Shown piece after piece: positions 9,120 through 20,497 of a DNA stretch of 64,000 bases (the stretch's first letter is position 1; each line of letters opens with the position of its first letter). The DNA lies in assembly GCF_004798585.1 (NCBI RefSeq), contig NZ_PPXQ01000006.1, positions 231,204 through 295,203 of the forward strand, written 5' to 3'. The stretch is from Massilia sp. Mn16-1_5 (GTDB lineage Bacteria > Pseudomonadota > Gammaproteobacteria > Burkholderiales > Burkholderiaceae_D). The notes beneath the pieces were generated by a model. It was given only the letters and a program-made list of their open reading frames with translations, was not told where the DNA came from and made no database searches. Both the position numbers and the translations under genes were made by a program.

Positions 9120-9346
9120 GTGACCCCCGAGGAGTGTTGAGTTACCGATCTCCTCGATTATCAATACATTATTAAATTATTGGCAAGCGCTATCTGTTGC
9201 AGATGTGCGATTTTCGAGTCACCGTGTATTTGGCGGCGCTGGCCGATGCGATATTCTGCCTCCCGAACCTCGTTGCTTCGATAACCGATCCATGCGAAGA
9301 TCACCCGGCTCAATCAATTGCTACCGGACAAGAAGCCGCTGCCCGC

Positions 9347-9814
9347 ATGAAATACCTGGCCATGATCCTCATCGCCATTGCCGCCCTCGTCGCCGCAGGC
9401 GTCACCGGCCTCAGCTTTTATCTATGGCCGACGAGCCTGGGCGATCATCGCTTGAATGTCACGCCGGCCATGCTGGAGCGACTCGCCGACTTGAAGCGCG
9501 AGCGCAAGTTCGGGCCGGATGATGCGACGTTTTATCCCGGCGCGCGCAACGAGGCGGAACGTGCCGCCGCCCAGCTCGCCGCCGATAGCGCGATCCAGGC
9601 GCTGATCGACGACCTGCCGGCGCATCCGCGACGCGCGGTCGTACTGGGCCATATGAAGCGGACGCTGGCCGGGTTCACGACAATCGAGTCGGAAGAGCGG
9701 GACCGCATGCTGTTCTACCTGGGACGCGCGCTGGATATTTGCGGCATCGAAAGCTCGTCGGAATTGTTCAATGTCTGGCGCTATGGTTTTCCCTATGGCT
9801 GGTTCCTGCGCTGA
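9347..9814 (+). CDS. Membrane-anchored small protein, possibly DUF4844-like
   Basis: 155 aa from the ATG at 9347, where a single N-terminal membrane anchor begins (MKYLAMILIAIAALVAAGVTG); the frame is open 50 codons further upstream but that part looks non-coding. The soluble domain contains FGPDDATFYPGARNEAER and ends YGFPYGWFLR. The FYPG and AxAxxAIxxLIxDL pattern recalls DUF4844 proteins, but this is a weak recollection. No function can be assigned. Confidence 0.55.
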   Translation: MKYLAMILIAIAALVAAGVTGLSFYLWPTSLGDHRLNVTPAMLERLADLKRERKFGPDDATFYPGARNEAERAAAQLAADSAIQALIDDLPAHPRRAVVLGHMKRTLAGFTTIESEERDRMLFYLGRALDICGIESSSELFNVWRYGFPYGWFLR

Positions 9815-9820
9815 GCGGGT

Positions 9821-12800
9821 TCAGCCAGATGCCGCCCGGGCAGACGCCGGTACCGCCTCCGCCAAGGCTCTGCGCAAGGCCGTCATATCGACCGGCTTCA
9901 CGAAGTAGTGCTGGAAGCCCGCCGCCTTGGCCAGCACCTTGTCGTGTGCCTGCCCATAGCCCGTCAGCGCGATGAACAGGGCGTCCCTGGTTTCGGGAAT
10001 GCCATGCAGCCGCCGCGACAGCTCGTAGCCGTCCATGTCGGGCAGGCCGATATCGAGAATCATGGCGTCGGGGTGCAGGCTTGCCGCTTCCTTGATTGCG
10101 CTGCTCGCGTTCTCGCGGATCGTCACTTGATGACCTTGTGCCTGGAGGAGGGCGGCCAGGGACTCAGCGGCGTCGACGTTGTCGTCGACGACCAGGATGC
10201 GCAAGGGGGATGGCTCGTCTTCCGTCGCAGCCGCCGCGAAGCCGTCGGCAGCTTTCCATTCCTTGTTCAGGAGCGGAAGCGACAGGGTAAAAGTGCTGCC
10301 CTTGCCGGGGCCCTCGCTGTTGGCCGTCACATTACCGCCGTGGAGGGTCATGATGCTCCTGACCAGCGCCAGGCCCAGCCCGAGGCCGCCCTGCGAGCGG
10401 TCCGGCGTGCGCTCCGCCTGGGTGAACAGGTCGAACACGTGCGGCAGCAGCTGCGCATCCATGCCGATGCCGTCGTCGGCGACGCTGACGTGGGCGCAGG
10501 ACGCCTTCACTTCCATGGCGAGCACGATATGGCCGCCCAGCGGCGTGTATTTCGCCGCGTTGTTCAGGAGGTTGGTCAGCACCTGGACCAGACGCGTGCG
10601 GTCGCCCAGCACGGCGGCGTCGTCCTGCGCGAGGCGGACGCTCAGCCGATGCTGGCGCGAGTCGATCAGCGGCGTCGACTGCTCGATGGCGCCGTGGATG
10701 ACGTCGCGGATGGAGAGCTCCGACTTCTCGATCGACACCAGCCCGCGCGTCACGCGCGACACGTCCAGCAGATCGTCGACCAGCTCGGTCATGTGCCGCA
10801 CCTGGCGCGAGATGATCTCGCTGTATTTTCTGATCGTACTGTTATCGGGACTGGCGACCGTCAGCAGATTGGCCGCCGTGCTGATCGGCGCCAGGGGATT
10901 GCGCAGCTCATGGGCGAGCATGGCGAGGAATTCGTCCTTGCGCCGGTTGGCCGCTTCCAGGGCTTCTTCCGCTTCGCGCTGGATCGTGATGTCGGTGTTG
11001 GTGCCGAACCAACGCACGATCTGTCCGTGCTGGTCGCGGATCGGCACCGCGCGCGACAGGAACCAGCGGTATTCGCCCTCGGCGCTGCGTAGAGGGAACA
11101 GGTCTTCCCAGGGCGTCTGCTGTTCGACGATATGGGTGCGGAACTTGGCCTTGACCGCTTCCACGAAGTCGGGATGGTGCACCTTTTCCCAGCCCCATCC
11201 CTTCATGTCCTCGAGTGTAGTGCCGGTGTAGGCGAACCAGCGGTTGTTGTACCAGAAGATCGACCCGTCGCTGTCGGCCATCCAGGCCAGCTGCGGGATG
11301 TTTTCCGCCAGGGTCCGGAATTGCACTTCGCTTTCCTTGAGTGCCGACTGGGCCTTCCTGATCTCGCTGATGTCGAGGACGTAGGCGATGCCCTCGTCCC
11401 GGTCGCCCTGGTAATTGGCGGCGCCGACATAGACCGGCAGGCGGCTGCCGTCCTTCCGGAGGTATTCCTTCTCGAACGCTTCCATGTGTCCTGTCGCCTG
11501 AAGGACGGCCAGGCCCCGCCTGTCCGCGTCTTCCCATTCAGGAGGCGTCAGCTCGCGCCAGGACAGGCCGTCCCGTTCGAAGTCCTCGCGCGCGTAACCG
11601 AGCATCCTCAGGAAGGCATCGTTGACCTTGACGATGCTGCCGTCGTAGCGGTACTGCATGACCCCGATGACGTTCGAATCGGTAATCGCCTTGAACTGGA
11701 ATTCGGTGCGCTGGCGCGCTTCCTCCGCCAGTTTCTGTTGCGTGATGTCGATGACGACACCCGGCATCCACGCAGGCTGGCCGCTCGCGTCGAGATCGAT
11801 CTTACCGCGCGCATGGACGTGCCGGATGCCGCCGTCGCGCAGGCACAGGCGGAACTGGTATTGATAGGGCTTGCGGGCGGCGAGCGACTGCGCAATATTG
11901 GCTTTGACGGCCTCGCGATCGTCGGGGTGGATGGCGGCGAGGTAGGCCGCCAGCGGACCACCCCCGGCATCCTGCCTGGAGATCTCGAACAGCCGTGCGA
12001 AGTTGCAATCGGCATAGACGCGGTCGGCCTGGATGTCCCAGGTCCAGGTGCCGATTTCCGCGGCGCTCAGGGTGCCTTCCAGCCGCAGCTGCGCATCCTG
12101 CAGCTGCGCGCGCAGGACTTTCTGGCCGTGAATGTCGGTGCAGGTGCCGATCCAGCGTTCGATCCCGCCGGCCTGGTTCCGGATCGGCAGGGCACGTGCC
12201 AGCATCCAGTGATATTCCCCCGAGCGGTGCCGCAGGCGGTATTCGATTTCGTAGGGCTCGCCGGTGGCAAGGCTGTGCGCCCAGGCGATCCTGGTGCGCG
12301 GCAGGTCGTCGGGATGCAGGATCGATCCCCAGTTCTGGCCGATCGTGTCGCCGACCGCGATGCCGGCAAATTCGTAATGCTGGCGGTTGTAGTAGTCGTG
12401 GTAACCGTCGGGCAGGGCCGACCAGACCATTTGCGGCATGGCGTCCGCCATCAGCCGGAAGCGGGCCTCGCTTTCCTCGACGGCCTTCTGCTTCAGGATA
12501 TGGTCGGTGACATCCTCGACGCTGTGGATGATGTAAGCGACTTCTCCAGACGGGCCGAAGACGGGGCTGTTGAGGGGTTTCCAGTAGCGCACCTCGAACT
12601 CGCCCTCGGCCGCGCCGCGCTTGGGGATATCGTATTTTTGCAAGGCCATCGCATCCGGACGCCCGAATTGCAGCACCCGCTGCAACGAGGCGCGCAGGTT
12701 CCTAACGCCGGTCGCGCCGGGATCGTTCGGATTGTCCGGAAAGACCTCGAACAGGTTCCGCCCCAGGATCTGCTCGCGCGTGGTCATGGTCGCGCGCAGG

Positions 12801-12898
12801 CGCGCCTCGTTGGCGGCCACCATGGTGAAGTCGGGCGTCAAGACCAGGTAGGGAACCGGCGTCGCATCGAACAGGCTCTGGAAATCGGGGTCGACCAT
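9821..12898 (-). CDS. Hybrid sensor histidine kinase with multiple PAS domains and a receiver
   Basis: A 1025-aa cytoplasmic-looking protein with no membrane spans. From the N-terminus come about five PAS/PAC units (the signatures RDQHGQIVRWFGTNTDIT and GGIERWIGTCTDI mark PAC ends), a HisKA H-box (LAMLAHELRNPLAPI), a HATPase domain (NLLNNAAKYT, DDGIGMD, GGLGLGLALV) and a C-terminal receiver (ILVVDDNVDAAESL, phospho-acceptor in MILDIGLPDMDG). It therefore autophosphorylates and passes phosphate to its own receiver. The signal is unknown; PAS domains could bind haem, flavin or small ligands. The start at 12898 follows AAAGGA with 8-nt spacing; upstream ATGs lack spacing. No output partner is adjacent. 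Confidence 0.92.
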   Translation of the reverse strand: MVDPDFQSLFDATPVPYLVLTPDFTMVAANEARLRATMTTREQILGRNLFEVFPDNPNDPGATGVRNLRASLQRVLQFGRPDAMALQKYDIPKRGAAEGEFEVRYWKPLNSPVFGPSGEVAYIIHSVEDVTDHILKQKAVEESEARFRLMADAMPQMVWSALPDGYHDYYNRQHYEFAGIAVGDTIGQNWGSILHPDDLPRTRIAWAHSLATGEPYEIEYRLRHRSGEYHWMLARALPIRNQAGGIERWIGTCTDIHGQKVLRAQLQDAQLRLEGTLSAAEIGTWTWDIQADRVYADCNFARLFEISRQDAGGGPLAAYLAAIHPDDREAVKANIAQSLAARKPYQYQFRLCLRDGGIRHVHARGKIDLDASGQPAWMPGVVIDITQQKLAEEARQRTEFQFKAITDSNVIGVMQYRYDGSIVKVNDAFLRMLGYAREDFERDGLSWRELTPPEWEDADRRGLAVLQATGHMEAFEKEYLRKDGSRLPVYVGAANYQGDRDEGIAYVLDISEIRKAQSALKESEVQFRTLAENIPQLAWMADSDGSIFWYNNRWFAYTGTTLEDMKGWGWEKVHHPDFVEAVKAKFRTHIVEQQTPWEDLFPLRSAEGEYRWFLSRAVPIRDQHGQIVRWFGTNTDITIQREAEEALEAANRRKDEFLAMLAHELRNPLAPISTAANLLTVASPDNSTIRKYSEIISRQVRHMTELVDDLLDVSRVTRGLVSIEKSELSIRDVIHGAIEQSTPLIDSRQHRLSVRLAQDDAAVLGDRTRLVQVLTNLLNNAAKYTPLGGHIVLAMEVKASCAHVSVADDGIGMDAQLLPHVFDLFTQAERTPDRSQGGLGLGLALVRSIMTLHGGNVTANSEGPGKGSTFTLSLPLLNKEWKAADGFAAAATEDEPSPLRILVVDDNVDAAESLAALLQAQGHQVTIRENASSAIKEAASLHPDAMILDIGLPDMDGYELSRRLHGIPETRDALFIALTGYGQAHDKVLAKAAGFQHYFVKPVDMTALRRALAEAVPASARAASG

Positions 12899-12985
12899 CT
12901 TGCGCGTCCTTTTGCACGTACATGCGCCTGGCTTCATCTTTCCAGGTGGATCGATCATAAGGCGAAGCCGCAAACCGCGGCGCGC

Positions 12986-13025
12986 CAAAACAAAAGGCCG
13001 AAACCCTTGCGGGTTCCGGCCTTCT
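12986..13025 (-). terminator. acnA terminator
   Basis: On the minus strand GGCCGGAACCC-GCAA-GGGTTTCGGCC (11-bp stem with one mismatch) is followed by TTTTGTTTTGG, 40 bp past the acnA stop. Confidence 0.85.
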
Positions 13026-13064
13026 TGCTTGCAAGCAGCCCGCATGTCGCGGGCCACAGGGCAA

Positions 13065-15773
<2,709 letters not shown>

Positions 15774-15829
15774 AAGCTCTCCTTCAGTGGGGTCTCTTGA
15801 TATTGCTTCAATACGGGCGACGCGATGCG

Positions 15830-16372
15830 TCAGCTTTTCTTTTGCTCGGGCGCGGCAGCCACCATCGGCTTGCTCTGCTCGGCGTTCTTGCATTCATTGG
15901 CCAGCTGGCGGTTCAGGCGCGAGTCGAGCAGGATGCCCTTCGACGGGATGCCGATCCAGACCAGGCGGAAATTGGTGTTCTCGAAACGCAGGGCGCCGGT
16001 GGTGGTGCCGACGCGCTCCATGCGGTGCAGGCGCTTCTTCCAGCGCAGGGCGATGTGCGAATCGTCGCCTTCGTTGGTGTAGATCGTGACCTTGTTGTTC
16101 AGCTCGCAGGAATACTCGGTGACCTTGGTGTCGGTGATGTCCGGTTCGGCTTCGTCTTTCGGCGCCCAGCTGTCGGCGGCGGCCGCGCCGGCGGCACCGG
16201 CGCCGGCAGCAGCGGCTGCCTTCTTGGATTTCGACGATTTCTTCGCCTTCAGGACATCTTCGGCCTTCGGGTGGTTTTTCTCTGGAGCAGCCGATGCAGG
16301 AGCAGCGCACAGGGTAAAAGCCGCGAACGCGAAAGCGCCGGCGGCGAACAGGTGTTTGGGGGAGGTGGCCAT
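15830..16372 (-). CDS. Small exported protein between CitE-like gene and acnA (possible MliC-like fold)
   Basis: 180 aa with a clear signal peptide ([19 protein letters not shown]), then a Lys/Ala-rich low-complexity linker (about 40-67) and a compact C-terminal domain. In that domain, [28 protein letters not shown] and [14 protein letters not shown] read like the beta-strands of the MliC/lysozyme-inhibitor fold, with one Cys at each end (YSCEL and NECKN) that could form a disulfide. The fold is my inference. Its ATG overlaps the upstream stop (TAATG), so it is co-translated with the lyase and lies in the mdh-acnA cluster, an odd place for an envelope protein. Confidence 0.7.
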   Translation of the reverse strand: MATSPKHLFAAGAFAFAAFTLCAAPASAAPEKNHPKAEDVLKAKKSSKSKKAAAAAGAGAAGAAAADSWAPKDEAEPDITDTKVTEYSCELNNKVTIYTNEGDDSHIALRWKKRLHRMERVGTTTGALRFENTNFRLVWIGIPSKGILLDSRLNRQLANECKNAEQSKPMVAAAPEQKKS

Positions 16373-17361
16373 TAGTGGAGTTCCGTTTGGTTGACGATTG
16401 CCGCCGCGGAATCAGGCAGCGCCAGGCCGGCCAGCTTCGCGCGCTGCAAAACGGTCCAATAATATCGGTAGCTGGCGCGGTCGTGCAAGCGCCCATGCTG
16501 AGCGATCGGACCCCAGTTCGCCGCCATCGCCTCCTGCAGGATGTTGGTGGCTTCGTTCACTTCCGACAGACGGGGCGTAAACGCCTTGACGATCGGCTTG
16601 ACCTGGTCGGGATGGATGCTCCACATGCGCGTGAAACCGAATTCGGCGCCAGCGCGTTGTGCATCGTTAGCCACAACTGCACTGTCCTTGATCTCGGTCG
16701 TCACATTATGCGAGGCCACCTTGCCATGCGCATGACATGCCGCAACCATCTCCAGCTTGGCGCGGACAACCAATGGGTGCGTAAACTGTCCCGGCGTGCG
16801 CATCGCGGCTGCCGGAATCGCACCATAGTGCGAAGAAACGAAATCCATGATGCCGAAGGACAGGCACTCGACCTGGGGCAGGGCGGCGATGTCGTAGGCT
16901 TCGTGCAAGGCGCCGTGGGTTTCGATCAGCACGTGCACGGGCAATGCCGCGCGGCCGTTCGGCACGGCGACACGGTTGATGATCTCCAGGGCGCGCCGGA
17001 CGTCGTCCAGGCCGTTCGGTTTGGGCAGGACCACATAGGCCAGCTTGGCGGCCGCGGCGCCGACGATGGTCACCACGTCCTGCACGAAGTGCGGACTGTC
17101 GATGTCGTGCAGGCGCACGCCGATGCGGTCGAAGCGGTTGTCCTCGCTGTTGACGAGGGAGGCGACCAGCTGGGCGTGCGCGGCTTCATTGCCGGCGGCG
17201 GCGCCGTCCTCGCAGTCGAAGGTGATGTCGAAGACGGGACCAAGCTCTTGTTGCAGGGCCATCGACTTGCGCATCAGCTTCTCCGAGCCGCAATAGTGAT
17301 CGCAGGCGGGGAGGAGGAGCGGCTGGCGTTTGCCCTGGAATAAAACCTCGGAAGGATGCAT
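16372..17361 (-). CDS. HpcH/HpaI aldolase / CitE-like CoA ester lyase
   Basis: 329-aa TIM-barrel protein of the CitE/malyl-CoA lyase superfamily. The metal- and substrate-binding signature FDCEDGAAAGNEAAH lies near residues 42-56, with RIGVRLHD, VLPKPNG, VLIETHGALHEAYDIA and the C-terminal IHPDQVKPI typical of the family. Likely substrates are acyl-CoA thioesters such as malyl-CoA or citramalyl-CoA; no citrate lyase alpha or gamma subunits are nearby, so it is not classical citrate lyase. The start at 17361 gives a normal family length; the frame upstream reads through the mdh terminator. The setting between mdh and acnA suggests C4/C6 organic acid metabolism. Confidence 0.88.
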   Translation of the reverse strand: MHPSEVLFQGKRQPLLLPACDHYCGSEKLMRKSMALQQELGPVFDITFDCEDGAAAGNEAAHAQLVASLVNSEDNRFDRIGVRLHDIDSPHFVQDVVTIVGAAAAKLAYVVLPKPNGLDDVRRALEIINRVAVPNGRAALPVHVLIETHGALHEAYDIAALPQVECLSFGIMDFVSSHYGAIPAAAMRTPGQFTHPLVVRAKLEMVAACHAHGKVASHNVTTEIKDSAVVANDAQRAGAEFGFTRMWSIHPDQVKPIVKAFTPRLSEVNEATNILQEAMAANWGPIAQHGRLHDRASYRYYWTVLQRAKLAGLALPDSAAAIVNQTELH

Positions 17362-17391
17362 GGCTGATTCAGTTGGTGCAGAAAAAGCTTC

Positions 17392-17449
17392 TAAAAAAAA
17401 GCTCCCGCCGTGCAGCCCGGTCGACTGTGTCGACCAGGCTGTACGGCGG
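17392..17449 (-). terminator. mdh terminator
   Basis: A 21-bp imperfect stem (17405-17425 with 17429-17449, GTCGAC arms at the loop) is followed on the minus strand by GAGCTTTTTTTTAG. It is the strongest terminator in the window and should separate mdh from the CitE-like gene. Confidence 0.9.
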
Positions 17450-17494
17450 ACTAACGAACAGGCGGCTGGGCCGGATCCATTCGCCGAATGCGGC

Positions 17495-18484
17495 TTAGGC
17501 CAGCAGGTGGGCCACGCCTTCACGCTCTTCGGTCAGTTCCTTCAGCGTGAGGTTGATGCGCTCTTGCGAGAACTGGTCGATATCCAGGCCTTGCACGATC
17601 TTGTACTCGCCGTTTTCGACGGTGACAGGGAAGCCGAACATGGTGCCTTCAGGGATGCCGTAGGAACCGTCCGATGGGATGCCCATCGTGGTCCACTTGC
17701 CGGCGGTGCCCAGGTGCCAGTCGTGCATGTGGTCGATCGCCGCGTTGGCTGCCGAAGCGGCCGACGAAGCACCGCGTGCGTCGATGATGGCGGCGCCGCG
17801 CTTGCCGACGGTCGGCAGGAAGGTGTCGCGGTTCCAGGCGTCGTCGTTGATCAGGTCCTTGACCGACTGGCCGTCGACGGTCGCGAAGCGGTAGTCGGCG
17901 TACATGGTCGGCGAGTGGTTGCCCCAGACGGCCATCTTCTCGATCGAACCGACTGGTTTACCCAGCTTGGTCGCGACTTGCGACAGGGCGCGGTTGTGGT
18001 CCAGGCGCAGCATGGCGGTGAAGTTCTTGGCTGGCAGGCTCGGTGCCGACTTCATGGCGATGTAGGCGTTGGTGTTGGCAGGGTTGCCGACGACCAGCAC
18101 TTTGACGTTGCGCGAAGCGACGGCGTCCAGCGCCTTGCCCTGCACGGTGAAGATCTGTGCGTTGGCTTCCAGCAGGTCCTTGCGCTCCATGCCTGGGCCG
18201 CGCGGGCGTGCGCCGACGAGGAGAGCGAAGTCGGCATCCTTGAAGGCTTCCATCGGGTCCGAGTGGGCGGTCATGCCGGCCAGCAGCGGGAATGCGCAGT
18301 CGTCGATTTCCATCATGACGCCCTTGAGCGCCTTCTGTGCTTTTTCGTTGTCGATCTCGAGCAGCTGCAGGATGACCGGCTGGTCCTTGCCCAGCATGTC
18401 GCCGTTAGCGATGCGGAACAGCAGCGAGTAGCCGATCTGGCCGGCGGCGCCGGTAACGGCAACACGCAGTGGGGTTTTAGCCAT
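17495..18484 (-). CDS. mdh: Malate dehydrogenase
   Basis: 329 aa. It oxidises malate to oxaloacetate with NAD+. The Rossmann motif [15 protein letters not shown] is at about 11-25, the mobile-loop arginines are in [15 protein letters not shown], and the catalytic His is in VWGNHSPT. This is the group 2 (cytosolic-like) MDH normal in Burkholderiales. GGAG lies 7 nt before the ATG at 18484. It is divergent from gntR, with the 16-bp palindrome at 18658-18673 in the shared region, and has its own strong terminator. Confidence 0.97.
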   Translation of the reverse strand: MAKTPLRVAVTGAAGQIGYSLLFRIANGDMLGKDQPVILQLLEIDNEKAQKALKGVMMEIDDCAFPLLAGMTAHSDPMEAFKDADFALLVGARPRGPGMERKDLLEANAQIFTVQGKALDAVASRNVKVLVVGNPANTNAYIAMKSAPSLPAKNFTAMLRLDHNRALSQVATKLGKPVGSIEKMAVWGNHSPTMYADYRFATVDGQSVKDLINDDAWNRDTFLPTVGKRGAAIIDARGASSAASAANAAIDHMHDWHLGTAGKWTTMGIPSDGSYGIPEGTMFGFPVTVENGEYKIVQGLDIDQFSQERINLTLKELTEEREGVAHLLA

Positions 18485-18657
18485 GATGAATCTCCAAAAG
18501 TGGGAATGAAAACGGTCGAAGCCGAGGATACGCCTGTTTAGGAAAACTGCAATGATACCAAAACGGACATGAATCCTTGTGGGCGCACAGTGCAGGACAG
18601 ACGCCGGATCGACCGCGAGTGTATTCCTCGATGCACCTCCCGTCAATCGCTATCATA

Positions 18658-18673
18658 TGTCTTATATAAGACA
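18658..18673. promoter_or_regulatory. Perfect 16-bp palindrome, candidate GntR operator
   Basis: TGTCTTATATAAGACA is a perfect inverted repeat, flanked on both sides by CATATG (2-nt offset). It lies in the mdh-gntR intergenic region, 41 bp before the gntR start and 173 bp before the mdh start. An AT-rich palindrome beside a GntR gene is the expected form of an autoregulatory operator; binding is inferred. Confidence 0.65.
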
Positions 18674-18714
18674 CATATGTTGCCGCGTGTACACTGGACG
18701 GCAGGGGGCTTTTT

Positions 18715-19500
18715 GTGGTGAAATCGTGGTCTATGAATTCCGTCCCGACCAACCCCTCCGGCGAGGGCCCAGGCAACTCAGCCTCCCCATCGTTCCGGCC
18801 GCTGTATCAGCAGATCAAGGCGCTGATCACGCAGAGCCTGCAATCCGGAGAGTGGAAGCCAAGCGAGCTGATGCCGAGCGAAGTCGAACTCGCCGCCCGT
18901 TTCAAGGTCAGCCAGGGCACCGTCCGCAAAGCCATCGACGAGCTGGCGGCGGAGAACCTGGTCGTGCGCCGCCAGGGGAAGGGGACCTTTGTCGCCACCC
19001 ACCACGAAGAGCGCGCGCACTTCCGTTTCCTGAAACTGATGCCCGACGAGGGCGTTCCCCACCATCCCGAGAACCGCATCCTCGAAGTGCGGCGCATCCG
19101 TGCGCCGGCCGAGGTCGCGCGCCTGCTCGAGCTGAAGTCGGGCGACGCCGTCGTCTACATCAAGCGCCTGATGTGCTTCGACGGCGCGCCCACCATCCTC
19201 GAGGAGCTGTGGCTGCCGGGGCAGGTGTTCAAGGGGCTGACGGCCGAACGCCTGGTCGAGTACAAGGGTCCAATGTATGGCCTGTTCGAGTCCGAGTTCG
19301 GCACGCGCATGATTCGCGCGACCGAGAAGATCCGCGCGGTCGCGGCCGATGCGGCAGCCGCCGAGTACCTGGCGGTGCCCGCGGGGACCCCGCTGCTGGT
19401 GGCGGACCGGGTGTCGTTTACCTATGGCGACCGGCCGGTGGAACTGCGCCGCGGCTTGTATTTGACCGCACAGCATCACTATCAGAACGAGTTGTCGTAA
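18715..19500 (+). CDS. GntR family (HutC/UTRA) transcriptional regulator
   Basis: 261 aa. The N-terminal winged helix (about 25-95) reads PLYQQIKALITQSLQSGEW...PSEVELAARFKVSQGTVRKAIDELAAENLVVRRQGKGTFV, the textbook GntR DNA-binding domain. The C-terminal UTRA effector domain follows (PAEVARLLELKSGDAVVYIKRL to the end), which binds a small carboxylate or sugar in relatives. GTG at 18715 has AGGGGG upstream; GTG 18718 and ATG 18733 are alternatives. Its place between mdh and sdhC suggests it senses a TCA-related metabolite and controls these operons; that is inference from position. Confidence 0.88.
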   Translation: MVKSWSMNSVPTNPSGEGPGNSASPSFRPLYQQIKALITQSLQSGEWKPSELMPSEVELAARFKVSQGTVRKAIDELAAENLVVRRQGKGTFVATHHEERAHFRFLKLMPDEGVPHHPENRILEVRRIRAPAEVARLLELKSGDAVVYIKRLMCFDGAPTILEELWLPGQVFKGLTAERLVEYKGPMYGLFESEFGTRMIRATEKIRAVAADAAAAEYLAVPAGTPLLVADRVSFTYGDRPVELRRGLYLTAQHHYQNELS

Positions 19501-19698
19501 CGCGCCATGAAGCGCATGGGGCGGACGCCTGCACGTTTGTAGGTATGCGTATAAAATATGTTGTTAGCAAGAAAGCGCCGAACAAAACCCCGTTCAGTGC
19601 TCGACTTGCCGATATTCCGGAATCGCATCTTGGTGTGGCTCAAAAAATCGGCGAAAATTAAGGGTTAATCACATTTTGTCAGTTAAGGGAGGTGTTGT

Positions 19699-20124
19699 AT
19701 GTCCGAAGCCGTGAGAGAGGCCACAAAAAAAGGACGGCCGGAGTTCCGTAACATCCACATTACGGATATCACTACGAAGTACAAGATGCCGCCATCGGCA
19801 ATCGTTTCGATCCTGCACCGCGTCAGCGGTTTCGGCATCTTCCTGATGCTGCCTTTCCTGCTCTACCTGCTGCAAGAAAGCCTGCGCTCGGAGATCTCGT
19901 ACTACCACTTCGGCGGCATCGTCGACAACGTCTTCACCAAGATCATCCTGCTGGGCCTGATCTGGGCATACGCGCACCACTTCACCGCCGGCGTGCGCCA
20001 CCTGTTCATGGACAACCACATGGCCCTGGACAAGGACGCAGCCCAGAAGACCGCTCGCTGGGTGCTGGTCATCAGCCTCGTCCTGACTGCGCTGTGCGGT
20101 CTGAAACTGTTCGGAGTATTCTAA
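19699..20124 (+). CDS. sdhC: Succinate dehydrogenase cytochrome b556 subunit
   Basis: 141 aa, three membrane helices (about 37-58, 75-97, 118-140). It anchors complex II and helps ligate haem b and bind quinone. SILHRVSGFG carries the conserved quinone-site Ser/His/Arg, and AYAHHFTAGVRHL carries the haem His. AGGGAGG precedes the ATG. It is the first gene of sdhCDAB, with stop-to-start spacing of 2 bp to sdhD. Confidence 0.95.
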   Translation: MSEAVREATKKGRPEFRNIHITDITTKYKMPPSAIVSILHRVSGFGIFLMLPFLLYLLQESLRSEISYYHFGGIVDNVFTKIILLGLIWAYAHHFTAGVRHLFMDNHMALDKDAAQKTARWVLVISLVLTALCGLKLFGVF

Positions 20125-20126
20125 TC

Positions 20127-20495
20127 ATGGCAAGCAAGAACAATATCGGCCAGCGCCGTCTCGTCGTCGGCGCCCACTACGGCGTCAAGGATTGGCTGGC
20201 GCAGCGCGTCACCGCCATCGTCATGGTGATCTACACCCTGATCCTGCTGGGCACCTTCCTGACCGCACAGAATTTCACCTACGAAGGCTGGGCAGCGCTG
20301 TTCTCGCGCCAGTGGTTCAAGCTCTTCTCCCTGGTCACCTTCCTCGGCCTGTACTACCACGTGTGGGTCGGCATGCGTGACATCTGGATGGACTATGTCA
20401 AAAACGCCGGCATCAAGCTGGCCTTGCAGTTTGCTACGGTGCTCTGGCTGCTCGCCTGCGCCGCCTGGACTGTGCAAATTCTCTGGAGTGTTTAA
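20127..20495 (+). CDS. sdhD: Succinate dehydrogenase membrane anchor subunit
   Basis: 122 aa with three hydrophobic helices. The conserved region LYYHVWVGMRDIWMDYVKN supplies the second haem/quinone-site residues, and VKDWLAQRVTAIVM resembles other SdhD N-termini. The ATG at 20127 is chosen (GGAG ten bases upstream) over an in-frame start inside sdhC. It ends 2 bp before the sdhA GTG start. Confidence 0.95.
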   Translation: MASKNNIGQRRLVVGAHYGVKDWLAQRVTAIVMVIYTLILLGTFLTAQNFTYEGWAALFSRQWFKLFSLVTFLGLYYHVWVGMRDIWMDYVKNAGIKLALQFATVLWLLACAAWTVQILWSV

Positions 20496-20497
20496 TC

